Source: Oscillospiraceae bacterium (GTDB lineage: Bacteria > Bacillota > Clostridia > Oscillospirales > Ruminococcaceae). Taken from it: DNA of 64,000 bases. Below the pieces are notes generated by a model. It saw only the letters and a program-made list of their open reading frames with translations. It had not been told where the DNA came from and did no database searches. How positions within the stretch are numbered: position 1 is the first letter of the stretch; each line of letters starts with the position of its first letter. The stretch covers positions 53,466 through 117,465 of the forward strand of contig DQFX01000055.1 in the NCBI GenBank assembly GCA_003531585.1, given 5' to 3'. The position numbers and the translations under genes were made by a program. Positions 43,445 through 52,654 of the stretch are shown piece after piece.

Positions 43445-44899
43445 ATGAGAAAAGCACATAAAAAACTGCTACTTGAAATATTCGACTCTCTCCACGAGGC
43501 GCACCGCGAAATAAAGAAGCTCATGACCCGCGGCTCACATGAGGAAGCGCTTGATCTCATGGCTCAGTGCCAGGACGCAGCGGTTGATATCGGCACAACT
43601 ATTGACGACCTCGAGGGCGACGGTACATCGGCGGTGAAATATCTGGAAAAATACTGCGAGGCTTTGTATCAGGTTCATGAGGGCATTATTGCCGATATGA
43701 CCGGAAACAAGGCGTTTTCTTTTTTAGAAGAAAAATTAAACAATGCTGAGAAAAGCTTGAAAAACGATATAAAAGTCAAATTAGAGATACTATTCATGCC
43801 GTATAAGTCCAGCATGTGGGATTCCCTCGAATCTATCTGGCGTGAAGCTTCAGCCGACCCGGACTGCGACGCATATGTCGTACCCATACCATATTACGAC
43901 CGGAATCCCGACCACAGCTTAGGCGATTTCCATTATGAGGGCAGAGAATTCCCGAAAGACGTGCCTGTTATACATTACGAGAACTACGACCTTGAGGAAA
44001 GACGCCCCGATATCATATACATACACAACCCCTACGACGGTGACAATCTCGTCACAAGCGTAGACCCGCGTTTTTATTCCGGAGAACTGAAAAAACACAC
44101 CGATATGCTGGTGTATGTTCCGTATTTCGTCTGGAAGCCATTCGACCCGCAGAACGCAGAAGAAGTCAAAACGCGTATTCCTTTCTGCACACCGCCATCT
44201 GTAAGAAATCTGGACCGCGTCGTTACACTGACGGATTACATGCGCGACCTGCATGTCAAAGCGTTTATTTCGCGCTTCGGGGGCGACCTGCTCACCAGAA
44301 AGGAAGCGGAAAAAAAGTTCGTTGTGGCCGGTTCTCCGAAAATCGACAAAATGCTGTCTCTCACCGCTGAAAACACCGGCGTTCCTGAAGAATGGCTGAA
44401 ACTAACGGAGAACAAGAAAGTGGTGTTTTATAACACCAGCCTTACCGGTCTGCTGAAATCCCCGGAGCAGTATCTTAACAAGCTCCAGATGGTGATTAAC
44501 TTCTTTAAGGAGCGCAGCGACTGCGTTCTTCTCTGGCGCCCTCACCCCCTGATGGAAAGCACGATACACAGCATGACGCCCGCCCTGATGAACGGCTATA
44601 TGAACATCAAGAACCGTTTCATCGCAGACCAAAGCGGAATATTTGACGACACGCCGGATACGCTCAAGGCAATCTATCTCAGCGATATGATATATGGCGA
44701 CATAAGCTCGGTATGCACTCAGTTTGAGCAGCTTGATCTGCCGGTACTGTATCAGGATATCTCCGGAAACGACCGCTCTGCCCTTGAAGAATGGATAGAA
44801 GCAAGCCCCAAGAAGCACACAGAGCGTCCGGGCGCAGACTACATATCCAACGGCGCAAAGATACACCGAATGATAAAGTCGCAGGTGATCGGCGGCTGA
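43445..44899 (+). CDS. CDP-glycerol glycerophosphotransferase-like GT-B protein
   Basis: A 484-residue cytoplasmic protein. The N-terminal 110 residues are helical (RKAHKKLLLEIFDSLHEAHR). The rest looks like the GT-B fold of teichoic-acid-type CDP-glycerol phosphotransferases, with MPYKSSMWDSLESIWREASA, VAGSPKIDKML, VLLWRPHPLME and the late YLSDMIYGDISSV. Such enzymes move a phospho-alditol or similar group from a CDP carrier. One sits in the C. difficile type A flagellin-glycan locus. It is the first gene after flagellin and probably starts a nine-gene cluster. ATG at 43445 has AGGTG upstream. Confidence 0.75.
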   Translation: MRKAHKKLLLEIFDSLHEAHREIKKLMTRGSHEEALDLMAQCQDAAVDIGTTIDDLEGDGTSAVKYLEKYCEALYQVHEGIIADMTGNKAFSFLEEKLNNAEKSLKNDIKVKLEILFMPYKSSMWDSLESIWREASADPDCDAYVVPIPYYDRNPDHSLGDFHYEGREFPKDVPVIHYENYDLEERRPDIIYIHNPYDGDNLVTSVDPRFYSGELKKHTDMLVYVPYFVWKPFDPQNAEEVKTRIPFCTPPSVRNLDRVVTLTDYMRDLHVKAFISRFGGDLLTRKEAEKKFVVAGSPKIDKMLSLTAENTGVPEEWLKLTENKKVVFYNTSLTGLLKSPEQYLNKLQMVINFFKERSDCVLLWRPHPLMESTIHSMTPALMNGYMNIKNRFIADQSGIFDDTPDTLKAIYLSDMIYGDISSVCTQFEQLDLPVLYQDISGNDRSALEEWIEASPKKHTERPGADYISNGAKIHRMIKSQVIGG

Positions 44900-44910
44900 C
44901 GGAGGAGCTT

Positions 44911-46014
44911 ATGGAAACAAAACGCAGATACGGCATAGTAACGCAAACGAAATACTACAATTTCGTGAATTTCGGCGCGATGCTGCAATGTTATGCGCTC
45001 CAGCAGGCGCTGAACAAGCTAGGCGTTGACAACACTGTTGTTGACTACCGCACCGACCCGCTGCTGCTCACCGATATCGACGACCCGCTGAAGAGCATGC
45101 AGGACAGCCGTTTCCTGTCGCGTTTGGGCTGCCGCCTCAGCTACCCTGCAATACACCGTGCTAACCGGAAATTTGACGCGTTCTGGGAGAAAAACTATCG
45201 CAAAACTCCTAAGGTCTATACCTCACAAAATTTCAATGAACTTGATTTCGACGGGTATATCTGCGGAAGCGACACGGTCTGGGACATAGAAGAAACCAAG
45301 GGCTTTGATAAGGGCTTCTTTGCTGATTACGACTGCATGCATGGGAAGCACAATTTTTCCTACTCGCCAAGCACCGGAGGATATGCATTCAAGGAAAGCG
45401 ACCGCAGCGAACTTACACGGCTCCTCGGTAACTTCCACAGCATTGCGCTGCGCGAGAAGGAAGGCGCGGGAATAATCCAGGACTGCACCGAAAAGCCGAT
45501 AACCCAGACCCTTGACCCAACTCTGCTCCTTGACAGCGAAGATTACGAAAAAATACTCGCTGAACCCAGGATAAACAAACCGTATATTCTGGTATATTCC
45601 CGCCGCTACGACAAGGATCTTCTGGATTTTGCCGACCGCATTGCCAGAAAACGCGGCGCAAAAGTAGTCGAGATCAGTCTGCGGATACAGAATTTTTATA
45701 AGCACAAAATGGCATACGATACAGGCGTTGAAGAGTTCCTCGGTTTGACTAAGCACGCCGAATGCGTTGTGACCAACTCCTTCCACGGAGCAATATTCGC
45801 CATGCAGTTCCGCCGTGATCTGTATGTATTTACACGCCCGGCGTGCTCGAATAAAATCGAAAATGTTCTTGGCACAGCGGGAATACCTGAGCGCCTTGTC
45901 TGCGGAAGCAATGTTCAGGAACTGCCCGCTATCGACTATGACCAGGTGTGGGAAAGATTCCACGCCGAACGCGAAAAATCGCTGGATTACCTGAAGGGAG
46001 CGCTTGAGCTTTGA
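44911..46014 (+). CDS. Polysaccharide pyruvyl transferase
   Basis: A 367-residue protein of the PS_pyruv_trans family, which adds ketal-linked pyruvate to sugar residues. The N-terminus KYYNFVNFGAMLQCYALQQA and the late GLTKHAECVVTNSFHGAIFA (with the conserved SFHG loop) are typical. It uses GGAGGAG and an ATG at 44911. Its stop overlaps the next start by one base. In Clostridia this family is often paired with an F420-hydrogenase-beta-like gene, as here. Confidence 0.88.
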   Translation: METKRRYGIVTQTKYYNFVNFGAMLQCYALQQALNKLGVDNTVVDYRTDPLLLTDIDDPLKSMQDSRFLSRLGCRLSYPAIHRANRKFDAFWEKNYRKTPKVYTSQNFNELDFDGYICGSDTVWDIEETKGFDKGFFADYDCMHGKHNFSYSPSTGGYAFKESDRSELTRLLGNFHSIALREKEGAGIIQDCTEKPITQTLDPTLLLDSEDYEKILAEPRINKPYILVYSRRYDKDLLDFADRIARKRGAKVVEISLRIQNFYKHKMAYDTGVEEFLGLTKHAECVVTNSFHGAIFAMQFRRDLYVFTRPACSNKIENVLGTAGIPERLVCGSNVQELPAIDYDQVWERFHAEREKSLDYLKGALEL

Positions 46015-47225
46015 TGGATACATACCTTGATAACAGCCGCAAAGCAAGCTGCACCGGCTGTTCCGCCTGTGTTCAGGTCTGCGGAAAAGGCGCGATGCAC
46101 ATGGAATACGACGCCGAAGGTTTCGCATATCCGGTCATCGACCGCGAAAAATGCGTTAACTGCGGACTCTGCCGGGCTGCGTGTCCAATGACGAAAGACC
46201 TGCTCTACCCTAAAGTCGAACGCGTTACCGGCGGATACGTCAACGACCGAGAGGTACTCGAAAAGAGCACGTCCGGCGGTGCATTCACCGCTCTCGTCAA
46301 AGCCTGGTGTACGGGAAGCTCCTATGCCGTATTCGGCGCCGCTCAGACGGAAAAACTGACAACTGAACATAGGTATATAACCGACCTCTCCGACCTCGAT
46401 ATGCTCCGCAAATCGAAGTACGACCAGAGCCGGATAGGTACGGCATACGCTGACTGCAAAAGGTTTCTTTCCGAGGGAAGAAAGGTCGTATTTACCGGCA
46501 CGCCCTGCCAGATAGCAGGCCTCAGAGCCTTTCTGGGCGACAAGGCATATCCGGAACTGCTGACTATAGACGTTATATGCGAGGGCGTTCCCTCTCCCAA
46601 ATATAAGAACAGCTTTATTAAGTATATGGAGGAAAAGCACGCTAGCAGCGTGAAAACTCTCGATTACCGCGACAAGGACGGCGGAAGATGGGACTACAAC
46701 GTCATGTCGCTGACGTTTGAAAATGGGAAGCACATTACTATCGACCGCTGGGTAAACCCGTTCTTTGATATCTGGATGCAGCACATAATGTCGCGGCCGT
46801 CCTGTTATGAGTGCAGGTACACCACTTCACGCCGCTGCTCAGACATCACGCTTGGAGATCTGTGGGGCGTGCATATATTCTGCCCTGAGCTTTATAATGA
46901 CAATCACGGTTCATCAGTAATGATACCAAGCACAGAAAAGGGCAGAACCGCCATTGAGCTTGCAAAACAGCAAATGACTACTCGGGAACTGGATATGGAT
47001 ACCGTGGTCAAATACGCGAACCGCATGAGAGACCCGATAGCAATGAATGAACGCCGGGAGGAATTCCTCAGCGATTTAGACAAAATGGAATTCAAGCGGA
47101 TAAAACGGAAGTGGATGCGCCGCCCCCCGCTGAAGCTGCTTATCAAAAAATACATCTACGGCACAAATCGTCAGGTAGTAAGAAAATACCTGAAAAAGCA
47201 GGCGCACCGAAAGGGACAAAAATGA
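46014..47225 (+). CDS. Coenzyme F420 hydrogenase beta-like Fe-S protein
   Basis: A 403-residue protein. Two 4Fe-4S motifs are at C13-C16-C19-C23 and C47-C50-C53-C57. The FrhB N- and C-terminal domains follow (SGGAFTALVKAW, FTGTPCQIAGLRAFLG, IDVICEGVPSPKY), with extra cysteines in SCYECRYTTSRRCSDITLGD. In polysaccharide clusters such proteins are taken to be flavin/Fe-S oxidoreductases acting with pyruvyltransferases, but their reaction is not established. The ATG (46014) overlaps the previous TGA. The next gene starts within its stop codon (ATGA). Confidence 0.85.
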   Translation: MDTYLDNSRKASCTGCSACVQVCGKGAMHMEYDAEGFAYPVIDREKCVNCGLCRAACPMTKDLLYPKVERVTGGYVNDREVLEKSTSGGAFTALVKAWCTGSSYAVFGAAQTEKLTTEHRYITDLSDLDMLRKSKYDQSRIGTAYADCKRFLSEGRKVVFTGTPCQIAGLRAFLGDKAYPELLTIDVICEGVPSPKYKNSFIKYMEEKHASSVKTLDYRDKDGGRWDYNVMSLTFENGKHITIDRWVNPFFDIWMQHIMSRPSCYECRYTTSRRCSDITLGDLWGVHIFCPELYNDNHGSSVMIPSTEKGRTAIELAKQQMTTRELDMDTVVKYANRMRDPIAMNERREEFLSDLDKMEFKRIKRKWMRRPPLKLLIKKYIYGTNRQVVRKYLKKQAHRKGQK

Positions 47226-47974
47226 ACGAGAACATTTTCAGCGGAAAAGCTGAAGTATATATGCAGTGCCGGCCAAGGTATGCGCAGGGCGTGTTGGACT
47301 TTATCCGACGCGAAACAGCGCTGACTCCGGACAGCCTGATAGCGGATATAGGAGCCGGAACCGGCATATTCACCGAGCAGCTTATGTCGCTTGGCTGCCG
47401 CGTAGCAGCGGTTGAACCGAACGGAGATATGCGCTCCAGAATAGCCGAAACCGCTCCGGGAGCCGAGATAATAAGCGCCCCCGCTGAACACACCGGACTT
47501 CCTGACGGCAGCGTATCTCTGATAACCGCCGCAGAATCGTTCCACTGGTTCCAGCCCGATGATTTCCGCGAAGAATGCAGGCGGATACTCCGTCCTGGCG
47601 GTAAGGTCATGATCGTTTGGAATTTAACAGATAAAAAATCCAGCCTTGTGCGTACACTTCACAAACTTAACTTGGATCATTGCGCACGATATCGTGAGCT
47701 TTTCTCAAATGGGAGATCCATTGAAAGTGAACGCTTTGTAGAAATTTCTCAAAAGTTTCTGAAAAATTATTCGTCAGCCATATTTAAAAACGACCTCTCT
47801 TATAACAAATCCAAATTCATAGGAAACCGAATTTCAAGCAGCTATGCTCCCAAATCCGGAGACCCTGAATTTGACAATTACCGCACAGCGCTTGAAGAAT
47901 TCTTCGAACAGCATCAGCAAAACGGCGTGATATTGATACCCAATAATACGGTCTGCTTTATAGGAATGGCTTAA
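47222..47974 (+). CDS. SAM-dependent methyltransferase (class I)
   Basis: A 250-residue Rossmann-fold methyltransferase with motif I IADIGAGTGIFTEQL (about 38), then AAVEPNGDMRS and ITAAESFHWFQPDDFREECR. The second half (from about 47620) is clearly more AT-rich than the neighbouring genes. It resembles UbiE/COQ5-type or sugar methyltransferases; the acceptor is unknown. The ATG overlaps the previous stop, so it is translated from the same mRNA. Confidence 0.85.
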   Translation: MNENIFSGKAEVYMQCRPRYAQGVLDFIRRETALTPDSLIADIGAGTGIFTEQLMSLGCRVAAVEPNGDMRSRIAETAPGAEIISAPAEHTGLPDGSVSLITAAESFHWFQPDDFREECRRILRPGGKVMIVWNLTDKKSSLVRTLHKLNLDHCARYRELFSNGRSIESERFVEISQKFLKNYSSAIFKNDLSYNKSKFIGNRISSSYAPKSGDPEFDNYRTALEEFFEQHQQNGVILIPNNTVCFIGMA

Positions 47975-47986
47975 ACGGAGACTAAG

Positions 47987-48736
47987 ATGAGCAACAGAAT
48001 ATACGGAACCAGAACAGACATAAACGAGCAGGAAGTACGCGATTTTTACAACAAGCGAGCCGCGCTCGCCTCGTCAATGAAAAATCCACTGTCAGCAGTA
48101 GTAAACGGCGAGCAGAATCCTGAACAGGCTGACACAAGAAGCCGCTTTGACCGGGAATACATAGTGCCCAGGCTTGATCTGACCCAAAACAGCGCAGTAC
48201 TGGATATAGGCTGCGGAATGGGAAGATTTGCCGAAATGGTGCTTCCATTATGCGGAAGGTATCTGGGCGCAGATTTCGCTCCGGAGATGATCGCCGCCGC
48301 AGAAAAAAGAACGGCAGCATATAGTGACCAGGCTAAATATGTATGCGCGTCATTCAGCGAACTGATGAGCAAGCCTGACAGCTTTTTCGGCGGAAAATTC
48401 GACTGCGTGATCATGCTGGGCGTGTGCATGTATATAAATGATACCGAGCTTGTAAAATGCCTGACCAGACTAGTCGACCTTCTGAACGACAAGTGCGTTA
48501 TGTACGTTGGCGACGCAGTCGGTTTAGGAACGCGCCTGACTCTGGATCAGATACATTCCGACCAGCTGGACAGCGATTACAGCGCAATATACAGAACCGC
48601 TGAAGAATACGTTAAGCTATACAGCATATTCACAAAGCAGGGTTTTCATTTTGCCGAACAGGCATATTTTCCGCCGGAGATAAACGGCACCAGATACAAC
48701 GACAGCGACCGCTGGTATGCAATACTTAAACGTTGA
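47987..48736 (+). CDS. SAM-dependent methyltransferase (class I), second copy in cluster
   Basis: A 249-residue methyltransferase with SAVLDIGCGMGRFAEMVLPL and FDCVIMLGVCMYINDTELVK. The N-terminus (TDINEQEVRDFYNKRAA) recalls enzymes that methylate a soluble amino or sugar substrate. It follows the previous gene by 12 bp behind GGAGA. A methyl on an amino group of the transferred phospho-amine is one possible role; that is inference. Confidence 0.85.
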   Translation: MSNRIYGTRTDINEQEVRDFYNKRAALASSMKNPLSAVVNGEQNPEQADTRSRFDREYIVPRLDLTQNSAVLDIGCGMGRFAEMVLPLCGRYLGADFAPEMIAAAEKRTAAYSDQAKYVCASFSELMSKPDSFFGGKFDCVIMLGVCMYINDTELVKCLTRLVDLLNDKCVMYVGDAVGLGTRLTLDQIHSDQLDSDYSAIYRTAEEYVKLYSIFTKQGFHFAEQAYFPPEINGTRYNDSDRWYAILKR

Positions 48737-48762
48737 TATCCTTATAAACGGAGATGAGCAAC

Positions 48763-49842
48763 ATGAAATTATTCACGGTAGGCCCGGTCGAGATGTACCC
48801 ATTCACCCTAAAGACCGCCGCCGGTCAGATACCATATTTCCGCACCAAGGAATTTTCCGCCATGATGCTGGAATCGGAAGAGCTTCTGAAAAAACAGATG
48901 CATGCACCTGATACCAGCCGGTTAGTTTTCCTTACTGCGTCTGGCACCGGTGCAATGGAAGCGACCGTATTCAATCTGTTCAACAAAGACGACCGTCTGC
49001 TGATAATAGACGGAGGATCGTTCGGCCACAGATTTGCACAGATATGCGAGCTCCACGGCATACCGCACGATGTGCTTACGCTGAGCTTCGGCGAATCTCT
49101 CACCAGTGAAAGGCTGGAGGAGTATTCCGGCACGGCTTACACCGGACTGCTGGTGAATATACATGAAACATCTACCGGTCAGCTATATGATATCAACATG
49201 CTGTCCGACTTCTGCCGCAGAAAAGACATGCTCCTTGTAGTAGACGCAATATCATCATTTCTTGCAGATGATATTAACGCTGAAAAATACAGTATCGACG
49301 CACTGATAACAAGTTCCCAGAAGGGTCTTGCATTAGGACCGGGAATGTCCTTTGTGCTCCTCAGCGAACGCGCTATACACGACCGTATCGGAAGGATCTC
49401 ACCGCCGTCCCTTTATCTTGATTTCAGCGACCACCTTAAAAATCAGGAGCGCGGACAGACTCCGTTCACCCCTGCGGTAAGGGTTCTCTACGAACTCAAC
49501 GAAATGCTGCGCCACATAGAATACGACGAAGGCGGCATAGAAAACCGGCTGAACACAGTCAGAGCCGAAGCAGAATGGTTCCGCAGCCAGGTGCGTGTTC
49601 TGCCTCATGTGACCATACCGGAATATCCTCTGTCAAATGCGCTGACTCCACTGGTATTCAGCGGAGTGACCGCCGGAGAGGTCTACGAAGCAATGCGATA
49701 TAAACATGAAATGACGCTCACGCCAAACGGCGGCGAGCTTGGGAAAAAGCTCCTGCGAGTCGGTCACATCGGTTATCACCCGCATGAGGATCAGGAGCAA
49801 CTGGTCTTAGCACTGAAAGATGTGCTGAATGGAGGAATTTAA
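48763..49842 (+). CDS. Class V PLP-dependent aminotransferase
   Basis: A 359-residue fold-type I aminotransferase of the alanine-glyoxylate/PhnW/SerC branch. The PLP lysine is K187 in LITSSQKGLALGPG, the ring-stacking region is TASGTGAMEA, and D161 is in VVDAISSF. The start MKLFTVGPVEMYPFT resembles phosphonate (AEP) and serine-pyruvate transaminases. It may make the amine or amino acid for the glycan; the substrate is not known. I prefer the ATG at 48763 with GGAG 9 nt upstream, over the ATG at 48754. It lies right before the nucleotidyltransferase gene. Confidence 0.85.
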   Translation: MKLFTVGPVEMYPFTLKTAAGQIPYFRTKEFSAMMLESEELLKKQMHAPDTSRLVFLTASGTGAMEATVFNLFNKDDRLLIIDGGSFGHRFAQICELHGIPHDVLTLSFGESLTSERLEEYSGTAYTGLLVNIHETSTGQLYDINMLSDFCRRKDMLLVVDAISSFLADDINAEKYSIDALITSSQKGLALGPGMSFVLLSERAIHDRIGRISPPSLYLDFSDHLKNQERGQTPFTPAVRVLYELNEMLRHIEYDEGGIENRLNTVRAEAEWFRSQVRVLPHVTIPEYPLSNALTPLVFSGVTAGEVYEAMRYKHEMTLTPNGGELGKKLLRVGHIGYHPHEDQEQLVLALKDVLNGGI

Positions 49843-49843
49843 A

Positions 49844-50557
49844 ATGAGAGCTGTAATAATGGCAGCCGGTATGGGCAGGCGAATGAACAACTCCATAGAA
49901 ATGCCGAAAAGCATACTGCCGGTAGGCGAAACCACAATAATCCGCCACACTGTAAAAATGCTCACCGATAACGGCATAAGCACAGCCGTTGTAGTAGGGT
50001 ACAGGAAAAACGACATATATTCCGCGCTTCAGGGTCTGCCGGTAACATACTACTTCAATCCTTTTTTCAAGGTCACAAACAGCATGGCGTCCCTGTGGTT
50101 TGCAAAGGAATTTCTCTCAAGCAAAGATGACATAATCCTCTGCAACGCAGATGTGTTCTGGCAGGAGGATATCCTAAATGAAGTCCTCAAAGACGACCAC
50201 CGCATAGTAATGCTTGGCGATAAAACGCGCGGGTCAGTCGGCGACTATTGCTTTGAACTGACAGAGGACAGCTTTATAAACAGCTTTGGCAAAAACCTTG
50301 AAGACGGAAAAAAACACACCGAATATGTCGGAATAGGCAGAATAAAAAAGGACTTCGTGCTGACCTTCTGCAATCTTCTCAACGACGCAGTCGAGCGCGA
50401 GGTCTACGACCTGTGGTGGGAAAACGTCATCTACGACAACTGTATTCGCTACCCGATATTTGTAAAGGATATATCCGAACATTTCTGGGGAGAAGTGGAC
50501 GTAATGAGCGATTATATGCGCATACAGGAATACGCTGAAAATCACCACATAATCTGA
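49844..50557 (+). CDS. Sugar-phosphate/phospho-amine nucleotidyltransferase (CTP-dependent type)
   Basis: A 237-residue Rossmann-like nucleotidyltransferase. AAGMGRRMNNSIEMPKSILP is the nucleotide loop with K22, followed by SMASLWFA and CNADVFW with a metal-binding Asp. The short size and the SMASLWFA-type segment resemble LicC phosphocholine cytidylyltransferase and the PntC 2-aminoethylphosphonate cytidylyltransferases, not large glucose-1-phosphate enzymes. It should make a CDP- or CMP-linked donor for the first gene of the cluster. It has GGAGGAATT and starts 1 bp after the aminotransferase stop. Confidence 0.8.
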   Translation: MRAVIMAAGMGRRMNNSIEMPKSILPVGETTIIRHTVKMLTDNGISTAVVVGYRKNDIYSALQGLPVTYYFNPFFKVTNSMASLWFAKEFLSSKDDIILCNADVFWQEDILNEVLKDDHRIVMLGDKTRGSVGDYCFELTEDSFINSFGKNLEDGKKHTEYVGIGRIKKDFVLTFCNLLNDAVEREVYDLWWENVIYDNCIRYPIFVKDISEHFWGEVDVMSDYMRIQEYAENHHII

Positions 50558-50570
50558 CGGAGGAAACACA

Positions 50571-52634
50571 ATGCAGTTATCAATAGGAATGATAGTCAAA
50601 AATGAGGAAAAATACCTCGACCGCTGCCTGGCGGCGATAAAGCCCATTCTTGACAGCATAGACAGCGAGCTAATCATTGCCGATACCGGCTCTACGGACA
50701 GCACCGTTGAGATAGCAAAGAAATACACCGACAACGTGTTCCACTTCGAGTGGATCAACGACTTCGCCGCAGCAAGAAACTCAACGCTCGATCGCGCAAA
50801 GGGCGAGTGGTACATGTTCCTTGACGCAGATGAGATATTCAAGTCCTGCAATGATATTATTCATTTCTTCAAGAGCGGTGAATACAAGAAGTACAGGTCT
50901 GCACGCTATACGATAAGGAATTATGACAATTCCGACATGAAGCATTACTCCGATGTTCTTTCACCCAGAATGATACGTATGGACGGAACACGCTTTGAAT
51001 ATGCCGTGCACGAGACATTTCAGAATTTCCAGGCGCCAACCAAAATCCTTGATGATATAGCTGATCACTTCGGCTACATAAGCGATGGGGACCTTCAGAA
51101 GAGAAAGAGTGAACGAAACACAAAACTGCTCGAAGAACGTCTGAAATCCGAACCCAATCCGCCCGCGCTCCTTTATCTCCAACTTTATCAGAGCTATAAT
51201 CTTTATATTGACGAGAAGGCCGATTATTACATGGACATTGGCATGAAAAAATGCCGTGAACTCAAAAATTACACTGTGCTCATCGCCTTCTACGGAGAAA
51301 AAGCCGCATCATATTTCCGAAAGAACAAATGGGACGAAATCATAGAAATCGCCGAGGAGTACTTTAACCTCCCCGAAGATATCAAACCTGGCACACTCGG
51401 AACGGACGCCGAAATGCACCTGTTAAGGGCAGTGGCATTTAAAGCGCTTCGCCATAACGATGAGGCTATCACAGATTACCTCGAGTTCTTCAGAATATAT
51501 AAGAGCATTGAAAACGGAAAGCTTCAATCTCCGGATATGCTTGTTTACTGCTTTGCTGTTGCAGTCAGACACAATCTTGCCAATGCGCTTATTGAACTCT
51601 TGGAGTGCTGCATAGAAACAAAGAAATATCAGATCGCTGCCCAGAATCTTAAAATCGTAAAAATTCCCGAACTATATGACCGTCCTAATATAAAGGAGCT
51701 TATGCGTGAAGAGTTCCTGGTCATGACCAATACCGGCACGTACAACCGTGCAGGTCAGCTCTACGAACAGCTCAACGACGAAGGAAGACTGCTGCTGCAG
51801 GCGTTTGTCCGCTCCAGCATTGAAACCAACGAAAATCCGCTGGAGGAGATCGCTTATTTCAAGAAGCTGTACAAAAACGACCCCATGCTGTCAGCGCTTC
51901 TCAATATGCTGGAGGAGCATTTCAAAACAGGAAACGCCGGCGCTCTTATGCATAAAATGATCGCCGACGGCTACGGCGCTTATTATGAGCTGCTGTATTT
52001 CATGCTGAAGGAAAGCGTGGATATCACCCCGCTGCTTCGAGATACATTTGATCTCCACGCCGCCGCAGTATTCTGCCGTAATCTGTTCGATGACATGTAT
52101 GACACAGCCGCAGCTTACGACGTTGACAAACAGACCTCGCCGCAGGCGCTTCTGTCCGCCCTCCGCGTTTTTGAAACAATAATGCAGATAATGATAGAAG
52201 CGGGAAAAGATATATCCGCTGTTATGGCTGCCTGGGCAAAAGCAGGCTCAAGATTCTGCGAGACCGTTGAGGATCTTGATTCAGTTCCCGCGCAGGCACT
52301 CGGCGCAGCGATGGCGAACAATATAATAGCCGCAAGGAAACAGAAGAATTACAAGGTGTGCGCCGCTGCAATGAAACTTCTGCTAAAGACCTACCCAGCG
52401 GCCAAGCCTATCATTGCCGCTCTTACAAAAGAAATAAACAAAGAGCTTGCTGACACCAACAAACCCAGACAAGTCACCGAAATGGATATTCTCGCAAAAA
52501 CGGTAAAGGAAAACATCAAGCAGCTCATAGATAACGGAGAGTTCCAGCAGGCATCACAGCTTCTGGATGAATACGCAGGCATAGCGCCGAACGACCCGGA
52601 AATAAGCGAGCTTAAACTTAAAATGGCTCAGTAA
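50571..52634 (+). CDS. Family 2 glycosyltransferase with TPR-rich C-terminus
   Basis: A 687-residue protein. The N-terminal GT2 domain (1-about 230) has SIGMIVKNEEKYLDRCL, DTGSTDSTVEIAKKYTD and the metal-binding FLDADE at D85-D87. The rest (about 240-687) is helical and TPR-like, with several repeats rich in Ala, Leu and Tyr, including DNGEFQQASQLLDEYAGIAP. GT2 enzymes with TPR arms add the first sugar to proteins such as flagellin, or to lantibiotic-type peptides. The position after flagellin favours flagellin, as inference. Confidence 0.85.
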   Translation: MQLSIGMIVKNEEKYLDRCLAAIKPILDSIDSELIIADTGSTDSTVEIAKKYTDNVFHFEWINDFAAARNSTLDRAKGEWYMFLDADEIFKSCNDIIHFFKSGEYKKYRSARYTIRNYDNSDMKHYSDVLSPRMIRMDGTRFEYAVHETFQNFQAPTKILDDIADHFGYISDGDLQKRKSERNTKLLEERLKSEPNPPALLYLQLYQSYNLYIDEKADYYMDIGMKKCRELKNYTVLIAFYGEKAASYFRKNKWDEIIEIAEEYFNLPEDIKPGTLGTDAEMHLLRAVAFKALRHNDEAITDYLEFFRIYKSIENGKLQSPDMLVYCFAVAVRHNLANALIELLECCIETKKYQIAAQNLKIVKIPELYDRPNIKELMREEFLVMTNTGTYNRAGQLYEQLNDEGRLLLQAFVRSSIETNENPLEEIAYFKKLYKNDPMLSALLNMLEEHFKTGNAGALMHKMIADGYGAYYELLYFMLKESVDITPLLRDTFDLHAAAVFCRNLFDDMYDTAAAYDVDKQTSPQALLSALRVFETIMQIMIEAGKDISAVMAAWAKAGSRFCETVEDLDSVPAQALGAAMANNIIAARKQKNYKVCAAAMKLLLKTYPAAKPIIAALTKEINKELADTNKPRQVTEMDILAKTVKENIKQLIDNGEFQQASQLLDEYAGIAPNDPEISELKLKMAQ

Positions 52635-52654
52635 ACCGCCAGGGAGGAACAAAA

